Source: Epiperipatus broadwayi
Taxonomy: Eukaryota; Onychophora; Udeonychophora; Euonychophora; Peripatidae
Direction: 5' to 3'
DNA length: 64,000 nucleotides
NCBI GenBank assembly: GCA_028023455.1
Contig: JAQFVV010000022.1
Coordinates: forward strand, 6,467,100 to 6,531,099
Of this stretch, positions 34,815 to 45,870 are shown piece by piece; positions within the stretch are counted from its first letter, which is position 1; the number at the start of each line of letters is the position of its first letter. The notes beneath the pieces are model-generated. The model did no database searches. It worked only from the letters and a program-made list of their open reading frames with translations, and had not been told where the DNA came from. A program made the position numbers and the translations under genes.

Positions 34815-35176
34815 TAATAGTGATATTAGCGATTAAGCCAATGCACATGCGCTTTAAAGATAAATTATAAATGTATACTTTCACTTTTCCAGACACAAGA
34901 TAGTTTTTTTAGAAAAGATGGAATGAATCCACCCATCCTTTCGACCCAAACATTTATGTATGGGCAAATCTTAAGCATATGGAAATGAGAGCGTGAAAGT
35001 GTTAAGCAATCACTTTAAATTACATTTATGCTTGAATAAATGAACATTACGAAATCTTTACAATTTATGATACATCATTCTTTAGTTGAAATTAAACATA
35101 TATAATGAGATATTATTTTATATAGCGCAATGTTTTTATACTGTAATAGTGATATTAGCGATTAAGCCAATGCACA
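34815..35176. repeat. Dispersed repeat, copy B, with 33-bp terminal direct repeats
   Basis: 34815-34847 and 35144-35176 are identical 33-mers containing TAATAGTGATATTAGCGATT and AAGCCAATGCACA, spaced 329 bp apart. Between them, the complement matches copy A (about 1045-1270): AGATTTGCCCATA, TTTGGGTC, GTGGATTCATT and CACGCTCTCATTTCCATA. TTATTTTATATAGCGCAATG near 35112 corresponds to TTATTTTATATAGCGCTATG near 931 in copy A. The direct terminal repeats resemble one monomer plus a bit of a tandem array, or the terminal repeats of a Penelope-like or terminal-repeat retroelement. No coding frame. Confidence 0.7.
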
Positions 35177-36376
35177 AGCTCTATACAAGTCATTGAAAAC
35201 TTTAAAGTTCAGAGTGATGATCATTTCCACATTACAAGTGAAAAAAAAAAACAATATTTGAAATAAAGATTATTAATGAAATTTATTAAAATGCATTATT
35301 TTTATTTCATTTAACTTTTTTTTTTTTTTTAATTTAATAACTAACACATTGGAAAAGAGGAATTATAGACTCCCGGAATTGTACATTTATCAAAAATAGG
35401 TCGCTATTTTGTTTGCCCATAAACCAGAAAAGTACCCAAGATTTTATTCACTGTCACTTTCTGACAATAACACATACATTTGCACACAATTGGAATGCCA
35501 TTGCTATCACTAAAACTTGCAATGTATAACTTACCATTTATTGATTTTTAGCAAAATTAATAAATTAAATTTAAACAAATTAATGTATTAAATTTAAAGA
35601 AAATTAATTTTTTTTAACACAAGACCAACAAGAAATTTTTCTTAAAAAAACAAATGTCAAAATGCAAACAAAGCATCAAAACTAAAAAGATACTTTCCTT
35701 TCAAAACAAAATATCAAAAACATTACACTACAGACAAATTTCCTAATTTGCAAGAATATTGGCAAAAAAGGGTTTTTTGTTTTTAAAATAATAGAAAATA
35801 AAGAGATGAAACTTTTTTTTAAAAAAATTAGATGATAATAAGATATGTTTTTTTTTTTTAGTTTTGTGATGAAATCAACTCAGGAACAAATCTGTAAATA
35901 AACACTGAATTTGAAACATTTACAAACTTCTAAAAATAGTCAAAAGAAAAATATTTTATTTTATACTACTTACATGAAATTATTTAGCATTAAAAAAAAG
36001 TTTAATAACAACTTCAGACAATCTAAGAATTACTTGAGAATGTAAGATATTTTTTTTAAACATTCCAAACAGTAACATCCATTTCTTCATTCCAATCATG
36101 AATACCTCACAGCAACTCTAATCCAAAAGTATTAGTTTCATTTTTTCAAACGAACATGTTATTTTAAAACAACACTTGTAGATATATATATTTTAAACTC
36201 ATGCAACAAAAAAAATTGTGTAAAAAGAGAAGTCATATATCATTTTTTTGTTTATATGATAATCAATAAAGTAAGCTGACCAGCCATTCTAAATTCAAAA
36301 GTATCCCAACAAAATACCATATTATTGTTTATTATGCTCTGCTAAAAAGTTCATAGTTGCTATAAATATATTCCCT
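35177..36376. other. AT-rich spacer, nothing recognised
   Basis: 35340-35560 is slightly less AT-rich but has no frame or splice pair I trust. Confidence 0.45.
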
Positions 36377-36442
36377 ATGTGGTTTAGTGCAATAGTAAAA
36401 TAATTGACTCTGGAGCTCAAGATCCATGATTTGTGAGTCCAG
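36377..36442 (+). mobile_element. Decayed tRNA-derived SINE head
   Basis: GGTTTAGTGCAATAGTAAAA, TTGACTCTGGAGCTCAAGAT and GATTTGTGAGTCC keep the tRNA order A box, anticodon arm and degenerate B box. The complement of 44330-44416 shares GGTTTAATGCA, TTAGACTCAGGA and CCAAGATCCAT. It is too degenerate to be a tRNA gene. Confidence 0.5.
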
Positions 36443-36725
36443 TTTTATAAATTTTAGTGTTCAAACTTTTTATAAACTCCCAACCGTATATAATCCATTC
36501 TACAATTGTTAATAATGATAATATATTATTGCTTTTATCTAATAAATTTATTATAGCTCTGCATATTTTATTTTTTGCTATAATAAATTATTTTAATTAT
36601 ATTACTGATGTGCTGAGTTTTATTAAATGTAATTCTTTTTTTTCCCCAAAAACTATACTTTTTAAATAATTTTAATCAGCTGATAAGTGAGTGTTTGAAC
36701 ATGATTCAATCTTATTATTTTTCTC

Positions 36726-36845
36726 CATTATGAATCCAAGTTTCTGCCTGCTTCTTTAGATGGGGAAAAAAAATGCTAATGGTTTTATTGCTTGGGAGTT
36801 TATAAGAAGTTTGAGCATTACACTATACCAATTGCGCCAAATGAC
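36726..36845 (-). mobile_element. Decayed tRNA-derived SINE, minus strand
   Basis: The minus strand begins TTTGGCGCAATTGGTATAGT, a clear A box, followed by GTAATGCTCAAACTTC and later ACTTGGATTCATAATGG, a weak B box. An A tract follows the anticodon region, so the body may be interrupted. Confidence 0.45.
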
Positions 36846-36863
36846 ACAGGATTTTCTTTAATT

Positions 36864-37016
36864 ATATATATGCACAACTCACACACACATATATATATTA
36901 AAATTTCTTTTCACTTCTCTTTATTTGTATTGATTAATTATATATATACCATATACTCCTTAATTAACACTTTACAATGCAATTTTAACATATGATTTAT
37001 TTCTTCTTGCTTACAG
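36864..37016. repeat. CA/TA microsatellites
   Basis: CACACACACATATATATA at about 36881-36898, and TATATATACCATATA near 36940. Similar TA/CA runs recur at 37085-37130. Confidence 0.6.
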
Positions 37017-37060
37017 TTTCAACTGCTCTGCAGTCATCATCAGAGCTACAATATTTAAAC
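37017..37060 (-). repeat. CTGATGA-hairpin-GAAAC motif, minus strand
   Basis: The minus strand reads CTGATGATGACTGCAGAGCA, then GTTGAAACTGTAAGC. A six-base-pair hairpin (GACTGC/GCAGTT) lies between CTGATGA and GAAA. It is related to 7798-7850 and to motifs often found at retroelement 3' ends. Confidence 0.4.
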
Positions 37061-37802
37061 ATACAATTAATACCTAGCCATACATATATATAATACCGAT
37101 ATACATATACAAATATATATACACACATATATAAAACCATAATGACATTTTAAACCGTATTTTAAACTATGGATTTTAAATATTTTAAAAATGTTAATAT
37201 TCTGCATATTATATATAAGCACGTTTATGTATGTTTAATTACAAATCTTATTGCAACAGAATTTATGCCCCAAACATCATTATCATGCAATGCTTAGGAA
37301 CAAAATGTACCCCATTGACCAAGCAGTAACTGTGTAACACTTAGCTTAACATTTCAAAATAGTAATACAATCCCTAAGCAAAATACCTGTCACATGAATA
37401 GCATCCACTACTATACTATTACATGCCAATGTTAATATTTATATTCAATCTCAGGGTTTATTCAGCATTATGAATATCAAAGTAATATTTACCTATATAT
37501 TATTTCTAATAATCTTCAGATAATATAAGACTCTTTAAATATCAATGTGACTACAAATGGGAATTCTGATAATGCATTCAGCACATACTTTAGCATATAA
37601 ATAAAATTGTAACAATAGGACCAATAAGCTATAAGACAATTTTAACTTAAATAATATTCACTTATAAAAACTGGCTAGAGTCTAAAATTATATTACTATA
37701 ATATGACCACGTGCATAAATTTGATGTGATAGTGATGATGATGTTAAAATGCAAAGCCGTTATTTAAACATTAATCAAACAATTTACTAAACAAAATATA
37801 TT
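37061..37802. other. AT-rich spacer
   Basis: No frame or repeat pair is recognised. A GATGAT run at about 37731-37743 precedes the LINE fragment. Confidence 0.5.
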
Positions 37803-37812
37803 GCATAAAAAT
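37803..37812 (+). repeat. Left 10-bp target-site duplication of the twin-primed LINE
   Basis: GCATAAAAAT is repeated exactly at 38543-38552. Confidence 0.75.
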
Positions 37813-38542
37813 CACCATCATTATCAACCATTATCAATCCACTGCAGGATGAAGGTCTCTCCAAGTTTAATCCATCTTCTCCGATCTTTAGCTTCTCTTC
37901 TCCACATCACCCCTGCACACTTTCTTATTTCATCCATCCATCTCAAGTGTGGTCTCTTTCTGGGTCTTTTACGAGCTCTTGGAATCCAGTTTAAAATTTC
38001 AATTGTCCATCTATTATCATCTCTTCTAGCAATATGTCCAGCGCAACTCCACTTCAATCTTTTAATTTTTTCAATGAGATCAGTAACACCTGTTTGTTCT
38101 CTTACCCATACATTGTGTTTACAATCTCTTCTTGTTACTCCCAACATACATCTCTCCATATTTCTTTGAGTGATCTGAAGTCTCTATATTGCAGGAAATG
38201 TTGCAGGAATTATCAGATGACAGTAGGAAAGTAGGACTAAAGATAAATGTTAAAAAGACTAAAGTAATGTTTAATCGATTTGCTCAAAATATGAAAATAA
38301 AGATTGATTATGATGAATTAGAAGAAGTTAACAGTTACAAATACCTTGGTCAGATTATTAATACAGATGGAAACATAATGGAGGAAATTAATCATAGAAT
38401 TAAACTTGGATGGAGTGCTTTTGGTAGAAATAACTTAATACTAAAAGGAAATATGCCTATGTGTTTGAAAAGGAAGGTTTTTAACAAATGAGTTTTACCA
38501 GTTCTTACTTATGGATCTGAGACTTGGACACTTAATAGAAGA
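37813..38542 (-). mobile_element. 5'-truncated, 5'-inverted RTE-type LINE copy (twin priming)
   Basis: The C-terminal end of the LINE protein runs on the minus strand (37824-38182: ERCMLGVTRRDCKHNVW, AGHIARRDDNRWTIEIL, GVMWRREAKDRRRW, ILQWIDNG). The preceding part of the same protein runs on the plus strand (38190-38542: LQEMLQELSDDSRKVG, KTKVMFNRF, YKYLGQIINTDGNI, GSETWTLNRRA). In the intact copy at 10-13 kb these segments are adjacent, with only about seven bases missing between them. This arrangement, with an outward 3' tail (GATAATGATGGTG on the minus strand) and 10-bp target duplications, is the signature of twin priming during target-primed reverse transcription. Both half-frames are nearly intact, so this copy is less decayed in frame than the full-length one. 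Confidence 0.9.
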
Positions 38543-38552
38543 GCATAAAAAT
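38543..38552 (+). repeat. Right 10-bp target-site duplication of the twin-primed LINE
   Basis: Exact copy of 37803-37812. The first bases overlap the end of the LINE-derived sequence (AGAGCA), a microhomology expected of this mechanism. Confidence 0.75.
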
Positions 38553-39639
38553 AGAATACATAAAATAATTAGATTAATATTTCTCAAACATTCTTATATC
38601 ATAAAGTCCTTTATAAAAAGCGCTGTTAAATAATAAAAAAATTGCAGGTATATATACTGATGTGTGACAATGTTGTTACACAAATCAATAAAGAACGTTG
38701 CCTGTAATAAGATTTCTAACATGTTCTAAGTATTTTAAGATTTACTAAATAAACAAAAATTACTCCATGTTTTATAAAATCCCAATATTTTTCATACACA
38801 TAATAAGCTGTTATAATGGTATCGTATTATTAATCCTTATTTAGGAGATATTTATCTTTCACTAAATAAGTGCAAGAAACACATGGTCCATTTATTTAAC
38901 ATTAAAGTCTCAAATAAAATATTCTATTTGACCTGTAGCCATGGAATAATTATCATCTATTAAACTTAGCAGTTTTATAATAAGTACTCTTTAAATATAT
39001 AAACAGAATATCATTTATTCCTTTCTACAAACATGTACACACTAAGATACCTTACAAATATGTTAATAAAATATAAGGCATATAAAATGAGTTTCATATC
39101 CAATAGGACAACTCAAAACATCTAAAAGTTATGATATTAAAGGTACAAGATATCTTTAGTGTCATATATTCACTACCACATTTGAATAAAGGAAGCATAT
39201 TACCTGCTCTTCTTATAGTGGGTAAAAATGTTAATTATTTCTAAATGTTTACTAGCAAAAAATTTATCATATACTAAAAAAATATATAACAAACCATATT
39301 ATCATGCACAAATGTTTATGATTGGTTAAAACCATGTCAATACACACATTTTTACTCCCTTTTGACATATTTCCTACTAAAAAATTCCTTCAGATAAGCT
39401 CGATTATTTTAAATCTTTGAGATTATTTTAAATCTTTGAGATTCGTGTTATAGCGATTTTATTATCCATTTTAAAGAATTTGTTTCCTAATTGAGATAAA
39501 GTAAAAACAATATTATTAGTATCATAAATCCAATCATAGCACGAGTGTTTTTGACGCTGTTTACAATTAATTTTCTTAAAATAATCCATTAAGAGGGTAA
39601 GTCAGCAATTCCTTATACAATTATATTTCCCTTTTGAAT
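38553..39639. other. AT-rich spacer
   Basis: A 19-bp tandem duplication (GATTATTTTAAATCTTTGA) lies at about 39402-39442. Nothing else is recognised. Confidence 0.5.
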
Positions 39640-39679
39640 TTAAAGGAGCGAGGGATATTGCATCATTTTATACTTCACA

Positions 39680-39741
39680 CAGTTTTCTGGTTTCTTTTCC
39701 AAAAATCGGCAAACACAGTCATTATATCAACAATTTCGTAG
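39680..39741 (+). other. Possible noncoding first exon ending at a strong splice donor
   Basis: TAG|GTGAGTATG at 39739-39750 is a strong 5' splice site on the plus strand. About 60 bases upstream is CTTCACACAGTTTTCTGG, which has an initiator-like look, preceded by a GC-richer patch (AGGAGCGAGGG). No start codon with a useful frame lies in the segment. It could be a 5' untranslated exon, or a chance donor. It lies about 480 bp from the minus-strand terminal exon at 40222-40266. Confidence 0.25.
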
Positions 39742-40221
39742 GTGAGTATGAATAACGATTTTGATGAAAATTGATAACTACAACATTAATCATTCAGTAG
39801 TTTTAAAAGACTGAAATTCTCAATTGTGAATTTAAATATCATAGTTTTATATAAAAAAAATCAATTGGTAAAATTTCTTCTTTAAATTTTTTTATCAGAT
39901 CCAAATATTAAATAGCAACTTAAATTATTATTGGAAAATCATTTCAATGATGTTGACAATTAAGAGGTCCATATCTGTCCTTGGAAGGCAACATTCAATG
40001 AGGTCTTCTTAACCAGCCATTATGCCTTTAACACGGCAAATTAAGAATTAAAATGACAAAATTAAATTTTGTTCTTTCAAGTGAACAAACAAGAGAAAAG
40101 TAGCAAAAGAACACTGTGCTTTATCAACCATTGTTTAAATACTACTGAGCACATTGATGGAAGAGTGACGTGAATTCAAACTCCTTTTTCACTCAATTGT
40201 ATTTAATATATGAAAATTTTA
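39742..40221 (-). other. Possible 3' untranslated region of the minus-strand exon
   Basis: 39990-40200 is less AT-rich than its surroundings and has no open frame. It follows directly after the stop codon at 40222-40224 on the minus strand. That fits a 3' untranslated region, though I see no convincing AATAAA at a defined end. Confidence 0.3.
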
Positions 40222-40266
40222 CTAGATCGGCTTGGCAACGGCTTTCTTCCAGATGATATCGCTCTC
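40222..40266 (-). CDS. Candidate terminal coding exon, peptide ESDIIWKKAVAKPI
   Basis: On the minus strand, AACCAG at 40272-40267 can serve as a 3' splice site. A branch-point-like CTGAT lies about 15-20 bases upstream. The next 45 bases encode ESDIIWKKAVAKPI and a TAG stop (40224-40222), in phase 0. The segment is about half G+C, far above the local average, and the sequence turns AT-rich immediately on both sides. This is how a short last exon looks in an AT-rich genome. The pyrimidine tract is weak. I do not recognise the protein, and no upstream exon is identified in the window. Confidence 0.45.
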   Translation of the reverse strand, partial: ESDIIWKKAVAKPI

Positions 40267-40722
40267 CTGGTTATTTTATGTAAATCAGTTATATTTAGTA
40301 AATAATTTATATAAAAGAATTATTTCAAATAAAATTATCATTAGAGCAAATATACATTTATTTATTTTTACATCAAATGATAAATTATAATAATTTTACT
40401 AAACTCAACAATATTAAAATTTATAAATTAACTGTTCTTGTACTTTATGTGCTTATTTGTAATCTCTATGGCTTTTCTTAAATATATCTTTACTTTCTGG
40501 AAAAGTTTTATATCACAGTTATACAAACAAACAAATATATACATGCACATTTAAATGTTTTGTGGAAGTAAAAGTTTGTCTACATGTATTTTAAACCAAA
40601 TACAATTCACCGAAATTACCGGCTATATTACCCGATTTATTTTATTGTGAGGTATTCATCCATAAATTATATATCTGTGTAATATGGGATTGATAATCTA
40701 AATTATTTAATGAATGTTTTTA
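40267..40722. other. AT-rich, possible intron
   Basis: Nothing recognised. It would be the last intron if the 40222-40266 exon is real. Confidence 0.35.
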
Positions 40723-40735
40723 CATGATTTTAAAT
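40723..40735 (+). repeat. Left 13-bp target-site duplication of SINE copy 2
   Basis: CATGATTTTAAAT is repeated exactly at 40848-40860. Confidence 0.85.
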
Positions 40736-40847
40736 TTTTTTTTTTTTTAAAGTGTCATAGCATCGGCCGGGACGCGAACCCGCAACCCGGGCAACTGCCT
40801 GCAAGTGCAAGGCTGTCGCGCTGACCTCTCGACCACCAATGCAAGAC
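40736..40847 (-). mobile_element. tRNA-derived SINE, copy 2, intact with A tail
   Basis: On the minus strand: GCATTGGTGGTCGAGAGGTC (A box), GACAGCCTTGCACTTGCAGG, then GCGGGTTCGCGTCCCGG (B box), GATGCTATGACACTTT and an A tail at the lower-coordinate end. Seven acceptor-stem-like pairs form between GCATTGG and CCGATGC. The T stem has a mismatch and the anticodon loop is irregular, so a functional tRNA is unlikely. Exact 13-bp target duplications flank it, showing a recent retroposition by an A-tail-recognising LINE. The family member at 7901-8000 is older. Confidence 0.9.
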
Positions 40848-40860
40848 CATGATTTTAAAT
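40848..40860 (+). repeat. Right 13-bp target-site duplication of SINE copy 2
   Basis: Exact copy of 40723-40735. Confidence 0.85.
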
Positions 40861-43800
40861 TTGACTGTGATTTTTATAATTTAACGTTTTATCAGGTCTT
40901 AGCTATAATCGCCATTTTCGTAACTCTTGGCAATGTTATATTTATAGTTATACTAAAATTGAAAAAGAAAATCATATTCTTAAAAAAAAATTTTTAAAGT
41001 TGGGCTATTATAATATTACTGAACTAATGGGGTTATTATTTCATTATATATATATTTGCATAATATGAATACATATGTAATGCATATTGAAATGATTTTC
41101 ACTGATTAGATATGAATTACATCCGGATTGATCATACACAAAATGAACCTGAATAATATATTGTTTATATGAATAAATCATATATATATATTGTAAATAT
41201 AAAAGTTTGTGTGAGCAATGTCCTACAAATTGTTGATGTATAGATTTGAGTTTATTCCACCAAACAACTTGGGCAAGCCAAATTGTAACTGTAATGGTTT
41301 AGCTAAATGAAGGAAGTTGCATGAAACATTCTTTGATTGTAAAAATATTGTATTATCAAATCTTATAAATTGGAGTGGAAAAGTGCAATTACAAATTTGT
41401 TAATAAAATAGCAAGGAAAGAAAGCCTTGTAGAAAAAAAGAGTATCAAAGTAAAATTTATACGAGAAATGCAAGCATCAATGCTATATGGAGTAAAGGGA
41501 ATGTTATTACATCTAAATAACATTTAACTAAAGATGTTTAAACCAAAAATCATTTCTTTATAGTATAAATATATTACATGTATCTGCAAAATATAAATTA
41601 ATTCATATCTTTTATGTAAGCAATAATATGTATCTTCTTAGATATATCTTTTGAATTATATATGTAAATATTTGAAACGATACTATAAAATCTGTTTGAA
41701 CACCATGGCTAAATTTAACTTTGTTATACATAATAATACTCCTCTCTGAAAATGTTTAAAATCTGATAATTTCTCAAGATTCAAATACATATGAGGCTAT
41801 TAAACTATTACGCATCAATGAATGATATTAACTATAAAAAAAATACAATTTCAAATTTAAAAATAAAATAATGTTTATTTACAAACAAAAATAAATAAAT
41901 AATATATATATAAATAGAAGTATTGCTTTAAAAAAAAAATGTTAGTTACTGAATTATTGCTTTTGTTAGAATAATCTTTAAAAAAATGTATGCACAAGTA
42001 TGAGCATGTGTTTTTTAAATATATATCTAAATCTGATGATCATATCTCATCTTTTAAGCTTAACATCTGGTATAAATGTTACATTATTTTTATACATTAA
42101 AAAATAAATAAATAGATGATCAGATTTAATAAGAAAAATGTTATTTCTTTCACACTTGAATAATATTAACCCACACAAATGTCATGTATGCATTATATAA
42201 TAATGGATGAAATATATATGTGATTATTATACATTACCTATTTAGGGCAACTATATACTTTTTTTTATCATAAGAAAAAATAATATTTATTTTTTTTTAT
42301 AAATAAACTAAGCAGTTGTTGTTTTTTTTCCACTAAAGTTCTCTATTGTTAAAGAAAATGTTAATCATAATATAGTGCATATAATAAATAGGGCATTAAT
42401 ATTAGGCATAGTGATGCTTGCATTCCTTAAATAATTTAAAACAAATTCAAAGATAATATATCCATCAGGTAGAATTCTGCAAGTTTTTAATAATGAAATG
42501 AAACAGGGCTGTAGACTCTAGAGTTTACTTTCAGTTAAAGCAGAATAAAATTTTTGTTAAAATTTAATAACAGGATGTTGTTATATACTTTGCAATTTTA
42601 TATATATGAGCTGTTGACATAATCCTATTTTATAATCTTTTAATAATGATAATGTAGATAATATGTTTATAGCCACATGTTTTGGGTAAAGATAATTCTT
42701 GAGATCTTATGGACCTCAACTTGCAGTGAACTTATTCTTTCATTGGTTGTTTACAGCACTCATTTTTAAATATAATTCTTATTGCAATAGTTCATTTTAT
42801 TATACTTTTAAAAAAATGTACATTTTTTAATTCATTTCTGAAGAATGCTATATCCAATTTTAAAATGTCCTTGCTAAGCATCTCACATGTGTATCCTTTG
42901 ACTTCATATTCCAAAGTCTTTCATAGATTTAGTTATATATTTTTTTATCACATGACTTGTAAATAATATTATTTTAAAATTTAAAATATATATATATATT
43001 ATTTTTCTTAATACCTTTTATATTTATTTTAAAATTGTTTTTTTTTTATAGCTCCTTAAATTTAAATTAAATTTGAGAATAATATAATATACAATCTATT
43101 GTCGCCTTTCTCAGACATATATGCAAACCTATTGTATGCACATATGTATATACAAGATATACTGAATGGCATGTATTATCATACTAAATTATTGTCATTC
43201 TTATTTAATTTATAATATAATTAAAATGTTAATGCTTTATAAGAATAAAAAAATATTCTAATGTTATTTTAAACTATTATACAAAAATAGTGATTTATAG
43301 TAAGTTGATAAAAAAAAATGAATTTTGTATTAAGGATTTATCCTTCACAATTACTCTTATTTCCTATAACTAAACAACTTTTTTTTCCCTTTTATGAATC
43401 CAGACTACTAACTTACAGTCACAATATATAGAAAATAATTACAAAATCAGAAGTCTTGTTATTATGGTATATCACAATAGGTTTGTATTAATAATAGATT
43501 GTGTTATAACTAGTGAACAGTAATCTGTTTGTGATTATACAATGAAAATGATGGCATCTAAAAGCTAAAAGTCCCAAAATTGTACTTCCATAACTGGAAC
43601 TTCACATGAACTCCAAAGTAAGAAACCATTTGATTATTTATTTATTTACAAATATATTGTATATATACATATATGAACATTGTCTGGCAAAATATTTCAT
43701 TAATTTTCAAATGTAGACATACTTAGTTTTTTGACCTATATTTCAATTATGGAATTAAAGAACAATTGATTACCTTGTTTTATTTTTTTTTTTCTTCAAT

Positions 43801-44329
43801 GTAATTGGGAATAGGGAAAGATTAATTTAATATAAATATTTATTTTTTCTTACTTGATTTTTAATAAATATATAACAGAATTTCTAAATCAAATATGATC
43901 ATATTAATACAATCTACAAATTGGCGATTGTTTTATGTGTAAAATTAAAATTATTTTAAATTTTGAATTTAAAAACAAATATTCAAAATATTTATTTATA
44001 TTTCTGATCAATATTACAATATATGTATGCAGTGATTGACTTTTATTTGAAGCCTGATGTTAGTATGTTTTGATTATTTACTTTGACTGACAATTATTTT
44101 TAATGCTATTTACTTATACAATAAATTGTCTAGAAATAGATTGTCAGAATAGTTGGCTATTATATGGCATTCTCATAAACTCAATTCTAGCATCAAGACT
44201 TTATAATAAATTTGAATGCACATTTATTTATTTTTTAGGTTCTTAAATATGAAGTAGTCGTGGAATTTCTCAACACATTAACACAGGGCCAATATTATAC
44301 CTAATACCTTTGATAATAATAATAATTGA
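40861..44329. other. Long AT-rich spacer, nothing recognised
   Basis: Only TA runs (about 41044, 41177, 41898 and 42986) and short homopolymers. No frames of 60 codons or more appear over this 3.4 kb. Confidence 0.5.
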
Positions 44330-44416
44330 ATGCTCTATTACTCGGGAGTGTAATGGGTTAATGGATCTTGGATTCCTGAGTCTAACACTATCAGTGCATT
44401 AAACCATGCGGGACAG
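44330..44416 (-). mobile_element. Decayed tRNA-derived SINE head, minus strand
   Basis: The minus strand reads GGTTTAATGCACTGATAGTG, TTAGACTCAGGAATCCAAGA and TCCATTAACCCATTACACTC. It aligns with 36377-36442, which supports a shared SINE family with a tRNA-like start. Confidence 0.5.
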
Positions 44417-44983
44417 TATTAGATTTTATCAGATTTAAATAAGTCATTTATCAATTCAGAAAAGACAAAAATGAGCTGAAAAGTTGGAAAAATATCCATT
44501 TATTTTTTTGATGTTTATTAAAAATATCCATTTAATGTATTAATTAAACAAAATATACAAGATAATTTATTAAAGATCTTACTTTAAAAAGATTACTTAA
44601 AAATACAAATGAATTTATATTTGTTGTTTATCAAACTTTAGAAATATTGCTTATTAGTTGTCTAATCAGCTTTAAAAATATTTCATTGAAGCAAAATGTT
44701 TTATATGTTCTGTTTTCTCAATGCAAGTTTTTTTTTTTTAGATCAAATAAAAATTTATAATACTTTGGTTGTTAGTATTGCAAATACACATTTATGCAAG
44801 TGCAATGATGTTAACTTGGAAACTTTAGTCCTATAATCTTCCCATTGTAAATTTTTCCAGATTAATTGATCATATAGTAACTCAACAATAAACTTTTTAC
44901 CCTCTGATAAATTCTTAAGTTCTTAAAGCATTCATATACTGCTAAAAAAATTAAGTTTTATAAACTATATTTTTGAATATATA

Positions 44984-45870
44984 TGCACAAGGGTACCCAA
45001 AAATAATCAGAATTTTATAATAAAAAGTTGTTTATTTGTAAGCATTATAAATTTAATCACTTTCAAATTACTATCCACATTTGATGCAATACACCGGTCT
45101 AAATGTGTTTTTCATTTTTCAAAGTAGGCCAGAAATACTTGCAAAATGATGCCTTTTAATGTGTCATTTTTTCCCCACCATTTCCATGTCCGCAAAAAAA
45201 AAAAAAAAAAGTCTTTTTTTTCATTTGAAAGATTTAAAGAAAATCGCACAAAGCAAGATTGAGCGAATATGGTTGACAGATAAGCTGGATCATGCTGAAT
45301 TTAATTATAAAGTGTTTCATACTCAAGGTTTTGAGAGATAATACTTTGTGGGAGTAGAGCTTGCACTCTTTTCTTTGTCACAAAACAGGATGTTTACATT
45401 TTACCACATCAAGTAAATATTTCAGAACTTGCAGATAAAATGTCTGACTGTTTACAAATTAAATTTAAGAGAAAAACCCCATTTGCATAAAAAAAAGTAT
45501 TGTTTTGACTTAAGATGCTTTTTAGGGACTTAATAAATTTAACATTTCAATTAAACCACTCATAAACTTGTGTTTTGGATCAGCTTGCTTGTAATCTGTT
45601 TCAAGCATTACAACTTTTTCCCTTATCGTTTTCTATAAATGAAAACAGAATTTCACATTGTCAAACTTTTCAACTATTATAAAAAAAATTGACACAAATG
45701 CAAAATGCACTTTACAAAACAATGTTACATGGCCCCTTGATTTCACATGGCAGTCATTTGGCAGATTGAAGCAGAAGAGTTCCTGCAAAAAGTATGTAAC
45801 AGCTGAAGCATATACTACAACAAGTAAGCAAACCAGAGAATGATTCAGATTATTTTTGGGTCCCCCGTCA
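44984..45870 (-). mobile_element. Mariner-like element with decayed transposase
   Basis: The ends are inverted repeats sharing ACCCAAAAATAATC.GAA (left 44993-45012, right 45845-45862), each next to TA. On the minus strand, transposase phrases survive in several frames: KTIREKVVMLETDYKQADPK near the start (about 45630), and near the end ILQVFLAYFEK followed by THLDRCIASNVDSNLKVI (about 45085). The phrase H-L-D-R-C-I-A-S-N resembles the C terminus of mariner-family transposases. Many stops and frame changes rule out activity. The plus-strand frames at 45159-45341 and 45658-45843 are shadows. Confidence 0.75.

Noticed and set aside
37801-38234. Plus-strand frames at 37801-38169 and 38034-38234
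   Set aside because: The minus-strand frame encodes the recognisable LINE C terminus; the plus frames are shadows.
40750-40847. tRNA gene (minus strand)
   Set aside because: The acceptor stem pairs, but the anticodon arm and T stem are irregular; the A tail and 13-bp TSD show a SINE insertion.
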